Of a stretch of 48,529 nucleotides of DNA, positions 39,329-48,529 are shown in pieces. The DNA comes from Candidatus Izemoplasma sp. (GTDB lineage Bacteria > Bacillota_I > Bacilli_A > Izemoplasmatales > Izemoplasmataceae): assembly GCA_007132465.1 (NCBI GenBank), contig SLOP01000023.1, forward strand, positions 1 to 48,529. The letters run 5' to 3'. Within the stretch, counting starts at the first letter, position 1. Each line of letters opens with the position of its first letter. The notes under the pieces are model-generated. The model ran no database searches, was not told the origin of the DNA, and was given only the letters and a program-made list of their open reading frames with translations. The position numbers and the translations under genes were made by a program.

Positions 39329-41372
39329 TTTTGACCTCTCCCTTGCCGAGGTGGATGTCAAGCGTGGTGTCGCTCAGAAACTGCGTGAAGGGGCGCGGTG
39401 GTTCGTGGGTGGAGAAAAGCAAATCACCGTGTGTGCGGTGGTTCATCGCCTTGCGGCGGAGTTCGCTGATGTCGATGGTGTGCTGTGCGTCGTAATCAGG
39501 GTTCAAGTTCGCTAACACCAGTAAGATGTTTCGCTCAGTGTCTTTGGTCTTGCGGACGAAGCCGAAGCCGACGAAGAGCGGGTTTTCGTTGTCAAAGCCG
39601 ACGTTTTGCGCGGCGCGCATGATTGCGGTGGCGTAGCGCGCGCGAATCTGGCTGACGTGGTCGAGGATGTCGGGGATATGCCACCGCCGCGGGTGGGTGT
39701 AGTGCAGGGCCACTTTGTCGAACAAGGCGAGTTTCCTGTAGTAAGGGTCGTCTTCGGGAAGGTGGTAGCGATCAGCCTCGCTCGCGTCAAGCCCGAGGTT
39801 CATCGGTTGTTTTTCATACACTTCTTGACCGGCGTTTAAAAACGGGACACCGTTGGGGGTGAACATGTTTAAGAGGGTGAGCGTCGTCGCACCAACGTCC
39901 CCAGCTTCACGGCTGGCGATGCGCGGCGTGTCGTGCGTCTCGCTGCAGGCGAAGGCCGGCAGCGGCAGTTCCTTAAGTCCATGATAGAAGGCGCGCGCCT
40001 GGCCGGTGTGAATGCGTGGCGTCATGATGAAGCCGTTGCCGATAATCATGTTGTAGCCTTTGGCTTTGGCGTCGGTGGCAAGCTCAGGGTTGAGTTCTTC
40101 GGCGATGAAAGCAAAATCAGGGTTGATTGCACGTGCCTTCTCGATAATCATGTCAAGCAGCTTCTTGGGGAGAGCGTGGCCCATGTCGATACGGGCGCCG
40201 TCGATGCCAAAGCGACGTTGGAATGCGGGAATCACGTCAGCGATTGTGCGCCACAGCGGCATATTAGGTTTTTTACCAGGATAGAGGTTCGCCTTGATGG
40301 TGTCATAAAGCATGTAGGGCGGTTGACTTTCGGCATCATCTAAATAGTTGCGCGTAGCCACCGGGTGGTCGAGAAATAAGCGGAAGAAGGTGACGTCGGA
40401 CCACGGTGGTTGGATGTCGTTGATAAAATCGCTAAACGCCGGCGCGACGGTGAGGTTGAAGGTTTCTTCGACCGCTTTGAGCAGGTTTTTGCGTTGTTTG
40501 ACGCGTTGCCACTTCTTAGCGTCTTGGGTTTTCGGGTCGTGGGCGAAACGCGCGAGATGGCGTTTGATGGAGGCGTCAGCGAACACCGTCGGCATCTTCT
40601 CAGGGGCGGGAAAAGCCGTTTCATCAAGCGCGTCAACGCGCGGGGTTGTGTAGGGCACATCCGCCTTTACCCAGTAGAACCACTCAGGGTTGGTGCGGAT
40701 CAAGTCGTTGTCGATGGCGTGAGTGCGCGGGATGATGTCGATGACGACGCGGATGCCGAGCAAATGACAACTTTCCACCAAGGCCGCGAACTCTTCATCG
40801 ATGCTCATCGCATCGCCGGTCATCGGGTCTTTGAGGTTCGGGTCGAGTTCAGTGAAGTGCTGGACGGCGTAGGGGCTGCCGAAATCGCCTTTTTTAATGT
40901 GGGTGCTGTGTTTGGAAATCGGCAGTAAGTACAGCGTGTCGATGCCCATTTTGCGGAGCGTTGGTAACATCCCGAGCATTTTGACGAACGTCCCCGTTTC
41001 CTTGAGCCCGTCGAGGTTTTTAAGTGAGAGGTCTCCATCGCGGTCGTGGTCCCAGGCGCTTGAGGTGCGAATCATCGTCGAGTACATGACACTTTTTTTC
41101 ACCCAGTCGCCGCCGTCGCGGCGTTTTTTGTTTTGGCTGAGTGCCTTGCTTGGGTCGAGCCCTTTTTTCGCGCTCGGTAAAATGACGCGCTCAATAATGG
41201 CCGCATAAAAATCGTAGGGGTTGACGAGCAGTTCATTGCTTCGCAGACGTTTCATCTCCGCCCCGTCGTAATCGAACGCGTTCCACACATCGGGCACCGC
41301 GTAATTGAAAGGCGTCGCAGGTTTATGTCGTTTCAGTGTGTCAAGCAATTTCTTGACGTGCGCGGCAGGCAT
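39315..41372 (-). CDS. Cytosolic GH13 alpha-amylase-family enzyme, specificity unknown
   Basis: 685 residues without signal peptide. The (beta/alpha)8 barrel is recognisable: TLYLLPISKHS near the first conserved region, IRVVIDIIPRTHAID, GARIDMGHALP with nucleophile D396, FAFIAEELNP with acid/base E425, and ETHDTPR with D481. The enzyme begins with an all-helical region of about 90 residues and lacks the usual NHD before the second region (it reads IPRTHAID). The start at 41372 is chosen because GGAG lies 7 bases before it; an ATG six codons upstream lacks a ribosome site. It may act on maltodextrins from the glycogen pathway, but a GlgE-like or other transferase activity cannot be excluded from sequence alone. 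Confidence 0.88.
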   Translation of the reverse strand: MPAAHVKKLLDTLKRHKPATPFNYAVPDVWNAFDYDGAEMKRLRSNELLVNPYDFYAAIIERVILPSAKKGLDPSKALSQNKKRRDGGDWVKKSVMYSTMIRTSSAWDHDRDGDLSLKNLDGLKETGTFVKMLGMLPTLRKMGIDTLYLLPISKHSTHIKKGDFGSPYAVQHFTELDPNLKDPMTGDAMSIDEEFAALVESCHLLGIRVVIDIIPRTHAIDNDLIRTNPEWFYWVKADVPYTTPRVDALDETAFPAPEKMPTVFADASIKRHLARFAHDPKTQDAKKWQRVKQRKNLLKAVEETFNLTVAPAFSDFINDIQPPWSDVTFFRLFLDHPVATRNYLDDAESQPPYMLYDTIKANLYPGKKPNMPLWRTIADVIPAFQRRFGIDGARIDMGHALPKKLLDMIIEKARAINPDFAFIAEELNPELATDAKAKGYNMIIGNGFIMTPRIHTGQARAFYHGLKELPLPAFACSETHDTPRIASREAGDVGATTLTLLNMFTPNGVPFLNAGQEVYEKQPMNLGLDASEADRYHLPEDDPYYRKLALFDKVALHYTHPRRWHIPDILDHVSQIRARYATAIMRAAQNVGFDNENPLFVGFGFVRKTKDTERNILLVLANLNPDYDAQHTIDISELRRKAMNHRTHGDLLFSTHEPPRPFTQFLSDTTLDIHLGKGEVKIVEI

Positions 41373-41398
41373 ACCATCACTCCGTTTCATCTACGTTC

Positions 41399-41427
41399 AT
41401 TATACTAGAGTGCGGGCTGCATGTATA
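41399..41427 (-). promoter_or_regulatory. Promoter of the minus-strand GH13-reductase operon
   Basis: Read on the minus strand: TATACA (41427-41422), 17-base spacer, TATAAT (41404-41399). Confidence 0.7.
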
Positions 41428-41490
41428 GGTAAAAACCTGAAAGTAAACGCTTACGATAAGGCGTTATTGCTGTAAAACCGTCACTAAACT

Positions 41491-41499
41491 TGGTATAAT
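41491..41499 (+). promoter_or_regulatory. Extended -10 promoter of gpmI-eno
   Basis: TGGTATAAT (41491-41499), a perfect extended -10 with a weak -35 (TGTAAA, 41471-41476). The gpmI start is 38 bases downstream. Confidence 0.75.
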
Positions 41500-41537
41500 G
41501 AAGTGAATGGCCGAGAAGGCCAAAAGGAGTGAAACCG

Positions 41538-43058
41538 ATGAAACGACCCGTAGCCCTCATCATCATGGATGGGTGGGGCCTCGCCGAGAAAGGCGAAGGC
41601 AACGCTGTTGACCTCGCCAACACCCCACACGTCGATGCTTTGATGAAACAATACCCGACCACCACCATGCGCGCTTCCGGCCTGACTGTCGGCCTTCCCG
41701 AAGGCCAGATGGGCAACTCCGAAGTCGGCCACTTGAACCTTGGCGCGGGACGCGTCGTCTACCAATCGCTGACGCGCGTACACAAAGCCATCGACGATGG
41801 CGAACTCGCCACCAACGACGCCTACCAAAACGCGTTCACACATGTTAACAAGCACCATTCCAAACTTCACGTCATGGGCCTTGTCTCCGACGGCGGCGTC
41901 CATTCACACATTCGCCATTTTAAGGCGATGGTTGACGCGGCGAAAGCCGAAGGCATCAGCCGTCTTTACATCCACGCGTTCCTCGACGGACGCGACGTGC
42001 CTCCCCAATCGGCCGTGAACTATCTCCGCGATCTTCAGGCACACCTCGATGAGGTCGGCCTCGGCGTCATCGCCAGCGTCCACGGACGCTATTATGCGAT
42101 GGACCGCGACCGTAACTGGGAGCGCACGCAACAAGCCTACGACATATTATTGCGCGCCGAAGGCAACGAGGCGGAAAACCCCGTCGCCGGTGTTGAGGCC
42201 TCCTACGAGGACGGCGTGGTCGACGAGTTCGTCCGGCCTTTCATTATCGACAAAGAAGGCACCATCGACGCGGATGACGCCGTGATTTTCATGAACTTCC
42301 GACCCGACCGCGCGATTCAGTTGTCCACGGCGCTCACCAACCCCAGTAAGACCAAAATAGAAGCCGCCCGCACGCTCACCAACCTGCACTTCGTCTCGAC
42401 GATGCACTACCACGAAAACGTCAAAGGATCGATTGCCTTTGGCCTTCAGACCTTGGATGACATGTATGGCGAGGTCATCAGCCGCGCCGGCATGAAACAA
42501 CTCCGAATCGCCGAAACGGAAAAATACGCCCACGTCACGTTTTTCTTCGACGGCGGCGAAGACAAGGAAATCAACGGTAGCACGCGCATCCTCGTGCCGA
42601 GCCCCAAAGTTGCGACCTATGACTTAAAACCTGAAATGAGCGCCCCCGAAGTCACCGACCGTGTGCTTGAAGAACTCGACAAGGACATCCACGACACCAT
42701 CATCCTCAACTACGCCAACTGCGATATGGTCGGCCACACCGGCGTCATCTCGGCCGCCGTCAAAGCCGTGGAGGCAACCGACGCCTGCATCGGTAAAGTC
42801 GTCGACAAAATCGTCACAATTGGCGGCGTCGCGATTGTCACGGCCGACCACGGTAACGCCGAAAAAATGCTCGACGCAGAAGGCGGCATCCACACCGCCC
42901 ATACGCTAAGCCGTGTCCCGCTCATCGTCACCGACCACGACGTGACGTTGCGGGAGGATGGCATCCTCGGCGACATCGCCCCGACGATGCTTCAGTACCT
43001 CGGGATTGAACAACCCGACGCGATGACCGGAAAAACCCTCATCAAATCAAAACAATAA
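41538..43058 (+). CDS. gpmI: 2,3-bisphosphoglycerate-independent phosphoglycerate mutase
   Basis: 506 residues of the alkaline-phosphatase superfamily. It interconverts 3- and 2-phosphoglycerate in glycolysis using manganese. Metal ligand D11 (LIIMDGWG) and the phosphoserine S61 (GQMGNSEVGHLNLGAGR) are present, as are HGRYYAMDRDRNW, FRPDRAIQL and VTADHGNAEKM. AAAGGAG (41523-41529) 8 bases before the ATG at 41538 fixes the start; an in-frame GTG at 41529 overlaps that site. Enolase follows after 36 bases with no terminator, so the two are co-transcribed. Confidence 0.97.
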   Translation: MKRPVALIIMDGWGLAEKGEGNAVDLANTPHVDALMKQYPTTTMRASGLTVGLPEGQMGNSEVGHLNLGAGRVVYQSLTRVHKAIDDGELATNDAYQNAFTHVNKHHSKLHVMGLVSDGGVHSHIRHFKAMVDAAKAEGISRLYIHAFLDGRDVPPQSAVNYLRDLQAHLDEVGLGVIASVHGRYYAMDRDRNWERTQQAYDILLRAEGNEAENPVAGVEASYEDGVVDEFVRPFIIDKEGTIDADDAVIFMNFRPDRAIQLSTALTNPSKTKIEAARTLTNLHFVSTMHYHENVKGSIAFGLQTLDDMYGEVISRAGMKQLRIAETEKYAHVTFFFDGGEDKEINGSTRILVPSPKVATYDLKPEMSAPEVTDRVLEELDKDIHDTIILNYANCDMVGHTGVISAAVKAVEATDACIGKVVDKIVTIGGVAIVTADHGNAEKMLDAEGGIHTAHTLSRVPLIVTDHDVTLREDGILGDIAPTMLQYLGIEQPDAMTGKTLIKSKQ

Positions 43059-44384
<1,326 letters not shown>

Positions 44385-44390
44385 ACGATC

Positions 44391-44419
44391 AAGCGCGTCT
44401 CAAGGAGACGCGCTTTTTT
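44391..44419 (+). terminator. Terminator of gpmI-eno
   Basis: AAGCGCGTCTC (44391-44401) and GAGACGCGCTT (44405-44415), loop AAG, T run to 44419. Confidence 0.95.
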
Positions 44420-44452
44420 CTTGAAAAATATCGGGAAAAGCAGCGCGTAATT

Positions 44453-44461
44453 TGATATAAT
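44453..44461 (+). promoter_or_regulatory. Extended -10 promoter of the cation exchanger gene
   Basis: TGATATAAT (44453-44461) is a perfect extended -10; no good -35 at 17 bases. Confidence 0.65.
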
Positions 44462-44496
44462 GACCGTGAAGTCTTTTCCGAGAGGCGGCCGATGCC

Positions 44497-45516
44497 ATGC
44501 TGACCAGTTTACCCATAATCATCGCGCTATACCTCGCGCTCGCCGCCTTGACGGTCTTTTCGACGATACGCGCGTCGTTTTTCGTCAACGAACTCGACAA
44601 GAAGACAAAAATCAGCGGCGCCTTAATCGGTGGGGTCCTGCTGGCGACAGTGACGAGTTTGCCCGAGTTCATCACGAGCATCACCTCAACAGTGGTGCTT
44701 GACGAACCCGGCCTCGCCTTCGGCAACGTCTTCGGGTCGAACATGTTCAACTTGCTCATTTTGGCGGTCGTCGACCTCGTCTTCATCAAACACCTGTTTT
44801 TCAACAAAACCACGACTGGCCTTAAGACCAACAGCTTGATTGTGATGATGTATGTTATTTTGGTGCTTCCGGTGTTGCTGTCGCGTTTGAACGAATCGCT
44901 AGGTTACGGCACCTTCGACGTGCGCCTTGGTATTGCGTTTAACGTCGTGTCGCTCTTGATCATCCTCGTGTATTTCTTAGCCCTGCGCAGCATGAACAAG
45001 GAACTGCCTCAAGAGAAACTCGGCAGCACCGACCGACCGATGAAACAGATCCTTATGGGCTTTTTCTTCTGGGCCGTCATCGTCGTCGTGACGAGTTACT
45101 TCGTCACGGTGGTCACCAACGACCTTTCCCGAGAACTCAATTTAAGCGCATCCTTCGCCGGCGCCATCTTCCTGGGCGTGGCCACGAGCTTGCCCGAGAT
45201 GACGGCCGTCATCTACCTCGTGCGCATTCGCAACTACGACGTCGCCCTCGGCAACATCCTAGGCTCAAACATCTTCAACATGACAATCATCAGCGTCGTC
45301 GACTTCATCAATTTCCGCACCCACATCTACGATGCGGTCGCCCGCGAAGCGGGGCTGGGTAAAAATGTGTCATTGCTCTTGATTTTAGGGCTGATAAACT
45401 CTATAATGGTACTGGTGGCTTTGAAACGAAAGCCACAAAAGAACTTGGTTTTATACGCGTTACCGAGCGTGGTGATCATCATCAGTTATGTGGTTTACAT
45501 CGCGCTCAGCATATAG
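44497..45516 (+). CDS. CaCA-family Na+/Ca2+-type cation exchanger
   Basis: 339 residues with about ten hydrophobic segments arranged as two halves. The two alpha repeats are clear: GGVLLATVTSLPEFITSITS with GNVFGSNMFNLLI, and GAIFLGVATSLPEMTAVIYL with GNILGSNIFNMTI. These acidic and polar residues bind the cations in YrbG/NCX proteins. It probably exchanges Ca2+ for Na+ or H+ across the membrane. AGAGG lies 11 bases before the ATG at 44497. It lies between eno and secG, which are often neighbours in Bacillota, so it looks inserted. secG follows after 12 bases. Confidence 0.92.
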   Translation: MLTSLPIIIALYLALAALTVFSTIRASFFVNELDKKTKISGALIGGVLLATVTSLPEFITSITSTVVLDEPGLAFGNVFGSNMFNLLILAVVDLVFIKHLFFNKTTTGLKTNSLIVMMYVILVLPVLLSRLNESLGYGTFDVRLGIAFNVVSLLIILVYFLALRSMNKELPQEKLGSTDRPMKQILMGFFFWAVIVVVTSYFVTVVTNDLSRELNLSASFAGAIFLGVATSLPEMTAVIYLVRIRNYDVALGNILGSNIFNMTIISVVDFINFRTHIYDAVAREAGLGKNVSLLLILGLINSIMVLVALKRKPQKNLVLYALPSVVIIISYVVYIALSI

Positions 45517-45528
45517 GAGGTTAATACC

Positions 45529-45750
45529 ATGGGATTTGCACACATCATGCTGCTCATCATGTCGATTGTGTTGATTACGCTGGTCATCACGCAAAGCTCG
45601 AAAGACGACATCCAAAGCGCCTTCAGCGGTGAAAAATCGGAGTTGTTCGCCAACCAGAAACAACGCGGCTTCGAACTTTTTATCACCCGGCTGACACTCG
45701 GCTCTGCGGTGTTGTTTATCGTCTTTGCGATTTGGGCCATTCTACCGTAA
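45529..45750 (+). CDS. secG: Preprotein translocase subunit SecG
   Basis: 73 residues with two hydrophobic segments (about 3-22 and 51-70) and the family loop ITQSSKDDIQSAFSGEKSELF. SecG is a small membrane subunit that helps SecYEG translocation. AGGAGG lies 8 bases before the ATG at 45529. Its place before rnr, smpB and ssrA is the usual Bacillota order. A terminator-like hairpin starts at its stop codon. Confidence 0.93.
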   Translation: MGFAHIMLLIMSIVLITLVITQSSKDDIQSAFSGEKSELFANQKQRGFELFITRLTLGSAVLFIVFAIWAILP

Positions 45751-45777
45751 GAACACTTTCCTAGTGTTCTTTTTTTC
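45750..45777 (+). terminator. Terminator or attenuator between secG and rnr
   Basis: AGAACACT (45750-45757) and AGTGTTCT (45763-45770) with a 5-base loop and seven T after it. rnr starts only 17 bases later with no room for a promoter, so this may be a leaky terminator. Confidence 0.85.
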
Positions 45778-45794
45778 TCGCAAGGAGGTAAAAC

Positions 45795-47894
45795 GTGAAA
45801 ACACGCATTGTGGACCATCTGTCCAAACAACCAAAGAAAAAATTCACCGCACGCGTGCTCGCTGACGCGCTTGACGCCACCAGCAGTGAAGCGTACAAGG
45901 CGCTTGTGAAGGCGCTCGTCGATTTGGAAGACGACGCCCGCGTGATTTTAGACGACAAGCACCGGTATCAACTCATTGAACACACCAGTTTCCGCACCGG
46001 CGAACTCGATGTCAAAGACAAAGGATTCGCGTTTTTGCGTGTCGATGTGTTGGATGAAGACGACATCTACATTCCCAAAACCAAACTTAAGGACGCAATG
46101 CACAAGGACCGCGTGCTCGTCCAAGTTGAATCAACGCCCGGCGGCTACAAGAAAGAAGGCGCCGTCAAACGCGTGATCGACCGTCACCTCACGCACCTCA
46201 TCGGCACCGTCGTCAAACACAAAGACCGTTTCGAACTCATCAGCGACGAAAAAAAGATTAAACAGCGCATTCTCATCAACGACCACGCCCTAGGCGGCGC
46301 CAAACCCAACGATAAAGTGCAGGCAATCATCACCAGCTATGCACACCAAGGCATCATCAAAGTCGACGTCATGCGCATCATCGGACCCAAGCACGCCCAA
46401 GGCGTCGACATCTTCAGCAAAATCCTCGCTCACGACATCGACCCCGATTTTCCCGCCACCGTCCTTGATGAAGCGGACGCGATGCCCGAGGTCGACAAAA
46501 ACGTTGCAGGAGGCCGCGTCGATATGCGCGAGCGCGTGCTCGTGACAATCGACGGCGAGACCGCCAAAGACTTCGACGATGCCGTCGACGTCAAAAAACA
46601 CCATGACGGATCATACACCCTCGGCGTGCACATCGCCGATGTGAGCCACTATGTTACCCCGGGAAGCGAACTCGACAACGAGGCCTTCCGCCGTGCGACC
46701 AGCGTCTACCTCGTCGACCGCGTGATTCCGATGTTGCCGGAGCGGCTGTCGAACAACCTTTGTTCGCTCATGCCCGGCGTCGACCGTTACGCCGTCAGCT
46801 GCATCATGCACATCGACAAAACCGGCAAAGTCACCGACCATAAAATCATGCCCACCATGATTCGCTCAAAAGCGCGGATGACCTACACCAACGTCAACCG
46901 GATTTTACACGGCGATTTGGGCGTCACCAAACGATTCGACCATGTCGCGGCGATGTTTCCGGTGATGCGCGAACTCGCGCGTGTTTTGGAGAAAAACCGC
47001 ACCCGACGTGGCAGTTTGCACTTTGAGACCGAAGAAGCAGTCGTCACACTGGATTCCGAAGGACGCGCCATCGCTGTCAACCCGGCCACACGGGGTGTCG
47101 CCGAAGGCATCATCGAAGAATTCATGCTGATTGCGAACCAGACGGTTGCTGAGCACATCCATTGGATGGAACTCCCTTTCATCTACCGGGTGCACGAAAA
47201 ACCGACTGAAGAGAAAACCCACCGGTTGCTGTCGATGGCCCAGGCCCTCGGTTTTCCGGTGCGTGCGAAAAACCAAATCGGCCACAAGGAGCTGCAAAAA
47301 CTCCTCCAAAAAGTCGAAAACACCGCCAGCGAGAAGGGCATCAATTTGATGATGCTCAGAAGCATGCAAAAAGCGATTTACTCACAACACAACCTCGGCC
47401 ATTTCGGCCTTGCGTTCACCCATTATACCCACTTCACCTCACCGATACGACGCTATCCTGACTTAATCGTGCACCGCTTGCTTAGAACCTACCTCTTCGA
47501 TGGTGATGTGTCAGAGAAAACCGTTCGTCGCTACGACCAACGCCTGCCCGACGTCGCTCGCCATACCAGCGAACGCGAGCGTGGCGCCATTGACCTCGAA
47601 CGCGACGTGCTCGACATGAAAAAAGCCGAATACATGGACCGCCACGTTGGTGAGACTTTTGAGGGTGTCATTTCCTCGGTCACCCCGTTTGGCGTTTACG
47701 TCGGCCTGAAAAACACCTGTGAAGGCTTGGTGCACATCAGCGAACTCGATGACGATTACTACGAGTTTGATGAGAAAATGCTCACCTTGATTGGCGCCCG
47801 CAAAAAACGCGTCTACCGCATCGGCGACAAGGTGAAGGTCAAGGTCACCGGCACCAACATCTTTGACGGTGAAATCGACTTTAACATCATCTAG
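45795..47894 (+). CDS. rnr: Ribonuclease R
   Basis: 699 residues. It is a 3'-5' exoribonuclease that degrades structured RNA and works with tmRNA in clearing stalled messages. Order: N-terminal winged helix (about 1-60), two cold-shock domains (FRTGELDVKDKGFAFLRVD), the RNB catalytic domain with the acidic cluster D253, D259, D261, D262 (DGETAKDFDDAV), and a C-terminal S1 domain (GETFEGVISSVTPFGVYVGL). A long basic tail as in E. coli is missing. Start is GTG 45795, 6 bases after AAGGAGG (45782-45788). smpB follows after 9 bases. Confidence 0.96.
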   Translation: MKTRIVDHLSKQPKKKFTARVLADALDATSSEAYKALVKALVDLEDDARVILDDKHRYQLIEHTSFRTGELDVKDKGFAFLRVDVLDEDDIYIPKTKLKDAMHKDRVLVQVESTPGGYKKEGAVKRVIDRHLTHLIGTVVKHKDRFELISDEKKIKQRILINDHALGGAKPNDKVQAIITSYAHQGIIKVDVMRIIGPKHAQGVDIFSKILAHDIDPDFPATVLDEADAMPEVDKNVAGGRVDMRERVLVTIDGETAKDFDDAVDVKKHHDGSYTLGVHIADVSHYVTPGSELDNEAFRRATSVYLVDRVIPMLPERLSNNLCSLMPGVDRYAVSCIMHIDKTGKVTDHKIMPTMIRSKARMTYTNVNRILHGDLGVTKRFDHVAAMFPVMRELARVLEKNRTRRGSLHFETEEAVVTLDSEGRAIAVNPATRGVAEGIIEEFMLIANQTVAEHIHWMELPFIYRVHEKPTEEKTHRLLSMAQALGFPVRAKNQIGHKELQKLLQKVENTASEKGINLMMLRSMQKAIYSQHNLGHFGLAFTHYTHFTSPIRRYPDLIVHRLLRTYLFDGDVSEKTVRRYDQRLPDVARHTSERERGAIDLERDVLDMKKAEYMDRHVGETFEGVISSVTPFGVYVGLKNTCEGLVHISELDDDYYEFDEKMLTLIGARKKRVYRIGDKVKVKVTGTNIFDGEIDFNII

Positions 47895-47903
47895 GAGGTT
47901 CCC

Positions 47904-48350
47904 ATGAACGTCATCGCCCGCAACAAAAAAGCCAGTCACCTGTACTTTCTTGAAGACCGTTTCGAAGCGGGCGTTGTTTTGCGTGGGACGGAAATCAAAT
48001 CGATTCGCGCCGGCAAAGTCAGCATCAAAGACAGTTTCGTCCGCATCCGCAACAACGAAGCCTTCATCATCAACATGCACGTCGCCAAGTACGCCCAAGG
48101 CAGCCAGTTCAACCACGACGAGACCCGCGAGCGAAAACTCCTGCTTCACAAACGGGAAATCGAACGCTTGGCCGGCAAGGTGCAAAAAGAGAACTACACC
48201 CTCGTCCCGACCCAAATCTACATCCAACGGGGCCGCTGCAAAATCGAGATCGCCTTGGCGAAAGGCAAGAAACTCCACGATAAACGCCAAAGCTTAAAAG
48301 ACAAAGACATGAAACGGCGCTTAGAAAAAGAACTATCGCACCGTCACTAA
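47904..48350 (+). CDS. smpB: SsrA-binding protein SmpB
   Basis: 148 residues. SmpB binds tmRNA and brings it to stalled ribosomes in trans-translation. Family segments: NKKASHLYFLEDRFEAGVVL, GTEIKSIRAGKVSIKDSF, and the C-terminal GKKLHDKRQSLKDKDMKRRL tail that enters the mRNA channel. TAGGAGG overlaps the rnr stop. The tmRNA gene itself begins 62 bases downstream with its own promoter. Confidence 0.97.
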   Translation: MNVIARNKKASHLYFLEDRFEAGVVLRGTEIKSIRAGKVSIKDSFVRIRNNEAFIINMHVAKYAQGSQFNHDETRERKLLLHKREIERLAGKVQKENYTLVPTQIYIQRGRCKIEIALAKGKKLHDKRQSLKDKDMKRRLEKELSHRH

Positions 48351-48374
48351 GCGCCTAACTTGCGTTTTCACACC

Positions 48375-48403
48375 TTTATCATTCACTCGTTTCATGGTAT
48401 AAT
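48375..48403 (+). promoter_or_regulatory. Promoter of ssrA
   Basis: TTTATC (48375-48380), 17-base spacer and TATAAT (48398-48403) with TG at 48395-48396. The tmRNA 5' end lies about 10 bases downstream. Confidence 0.8.
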
Positions 48404-48412
48404 ACACATGCT

Positions 48413-48529
48413 GGGGTTGATTCTGGATTCGACAGGGTGGACTGTAGCGTGATAAGCATGCCGTGGTGGTTCACGTAAAAGAGCCAAGGTTAAATATAAC
48501 CGGAAACCAAGAACAATACGCTTACGCGG
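48413..48529 (+). ncRNA. ssrA: Transfer-messenger RNA, 5' part (3' end outside window)
   Basis: The 5' end GGGGTTGATTCTGGATTCGACAGG carries the conserved tRNA-like start, including GGATTCGACAGG. Its place after smpB supports this. The window ends inside or just before the tag-coding part; in the last 30 bases more than one frame is open, one of them reading GNQEQYAYA, so the tag peptide cannot be fixed here. The 3' tRNA-like half with CCA is not in the window. Confidence 0.93.

Noticed and set aside
47511-48290. A 259-codon open frame on the minus strand across rnr and smpB
   Set aside because: It is antisense to two certain genes, has no ribosome site or family motif, and its low-complexity Val/Phe/Asp content is what GC-biased coding strands give when read backwards.
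48490-48529. Complete tmRNA tag peptide
   Set aside because: The window ends inside this part and several frames remain open, so a tag would be a guess.

Overview
The window is a gene-dense 48.5-kb piece of a bacterial chromosome. It has roughly balanced to slightly GC-rich base composition, uses TGA as a stop codon (standard code), and shows no tRNA or rRNA genes, insertion sequences, phage genes or CRISPR array. Gene content and order point to an anaerobic, single-membrane Bacillota (Firmicutes) bacterium. The evidence is the hpf-secA-prfB and secG-rnr-smpB-ssrA clusters, a GlgD-type glycogen subunit, YitT, a CtpA/B-like S41 protease with a peptidoglycan-binding domain, an ECF-type FolT-like component behind a tetrahydrofolate riboswitch, a branched-chain 2-oxoacid:ferredoxin oxidoreductase, an Rnf complex and pyruvate phosphate dikinase. 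A lineage close to Mollicutes/Izemoplasmatales or Erysipelotrichia is possible, but I cannot fix it without a tree.

Layout. 1-1344 is the 3' part of leuS. 1441-6988 is one operon for branched-chain amino acid fermentation: leucine dehydrogenase, a P-loop ATPase, a four-subunit VOR-type oxidoreductase and butyrate kinase. 7021-7705 holds two small unrecognised genes, one resembling the zinc finger of ComFC. 7742-23021 covers hpf, secA, prfB, yitT, an S41 protease, recX and the glycogen genes glgB, glgC, a fused glgD-glgA and glgP; from prfB on these genes abut or overlap. A peroxiredoxin follows. 23843-31353 is phosphoglucomutase translationally coupled to an Rnf operon (rnfC-D-G-E-A, a 56-residue Cys protein, and a very short RnfB). 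ppdK stands alone. 34194-37302 is a two-component system with SHOCT, CueP and copper-chaperone genes, probably copper homeostasis. Then come ung and a riboswitch-controlled FolT-like gene. On the minus strand lie a cytosolic GH13 enzyme and a flavodoxin-fold reductase. The end carries gpmI-eno, a Na+/Ca2+-type exchanger, secG, rnr, smpB and the 5' part of tmRNA.

How it fits together. Amino acid oxidation through VOR reduces ferredoxin and butyrate kinase would make ATP from acyl-phosphates. Rnf would re-oxidise ferredoxin with NAD+ and charge the membrane. Glycogen is made (GlgC/GlgD-GlgA/GlgB) and mobilised (GlgP, phosphoglucomutase) and enters lower glycolysis (gpmI, eno, PPDK). The most unusual parts are a restructured Rnf complex (RnfB reduced to its membrane anchor plus one FeS motif, a 56-residue partner with the same Cys spacing, a double-length RnfG, RnfD with a coiled-coil insert), the GlgD-GlgA fusion, a prfB that keeps a fossil of its programmed frameshift site, and a riboswitch terminator whose hairpin contains the ribosome binding site.
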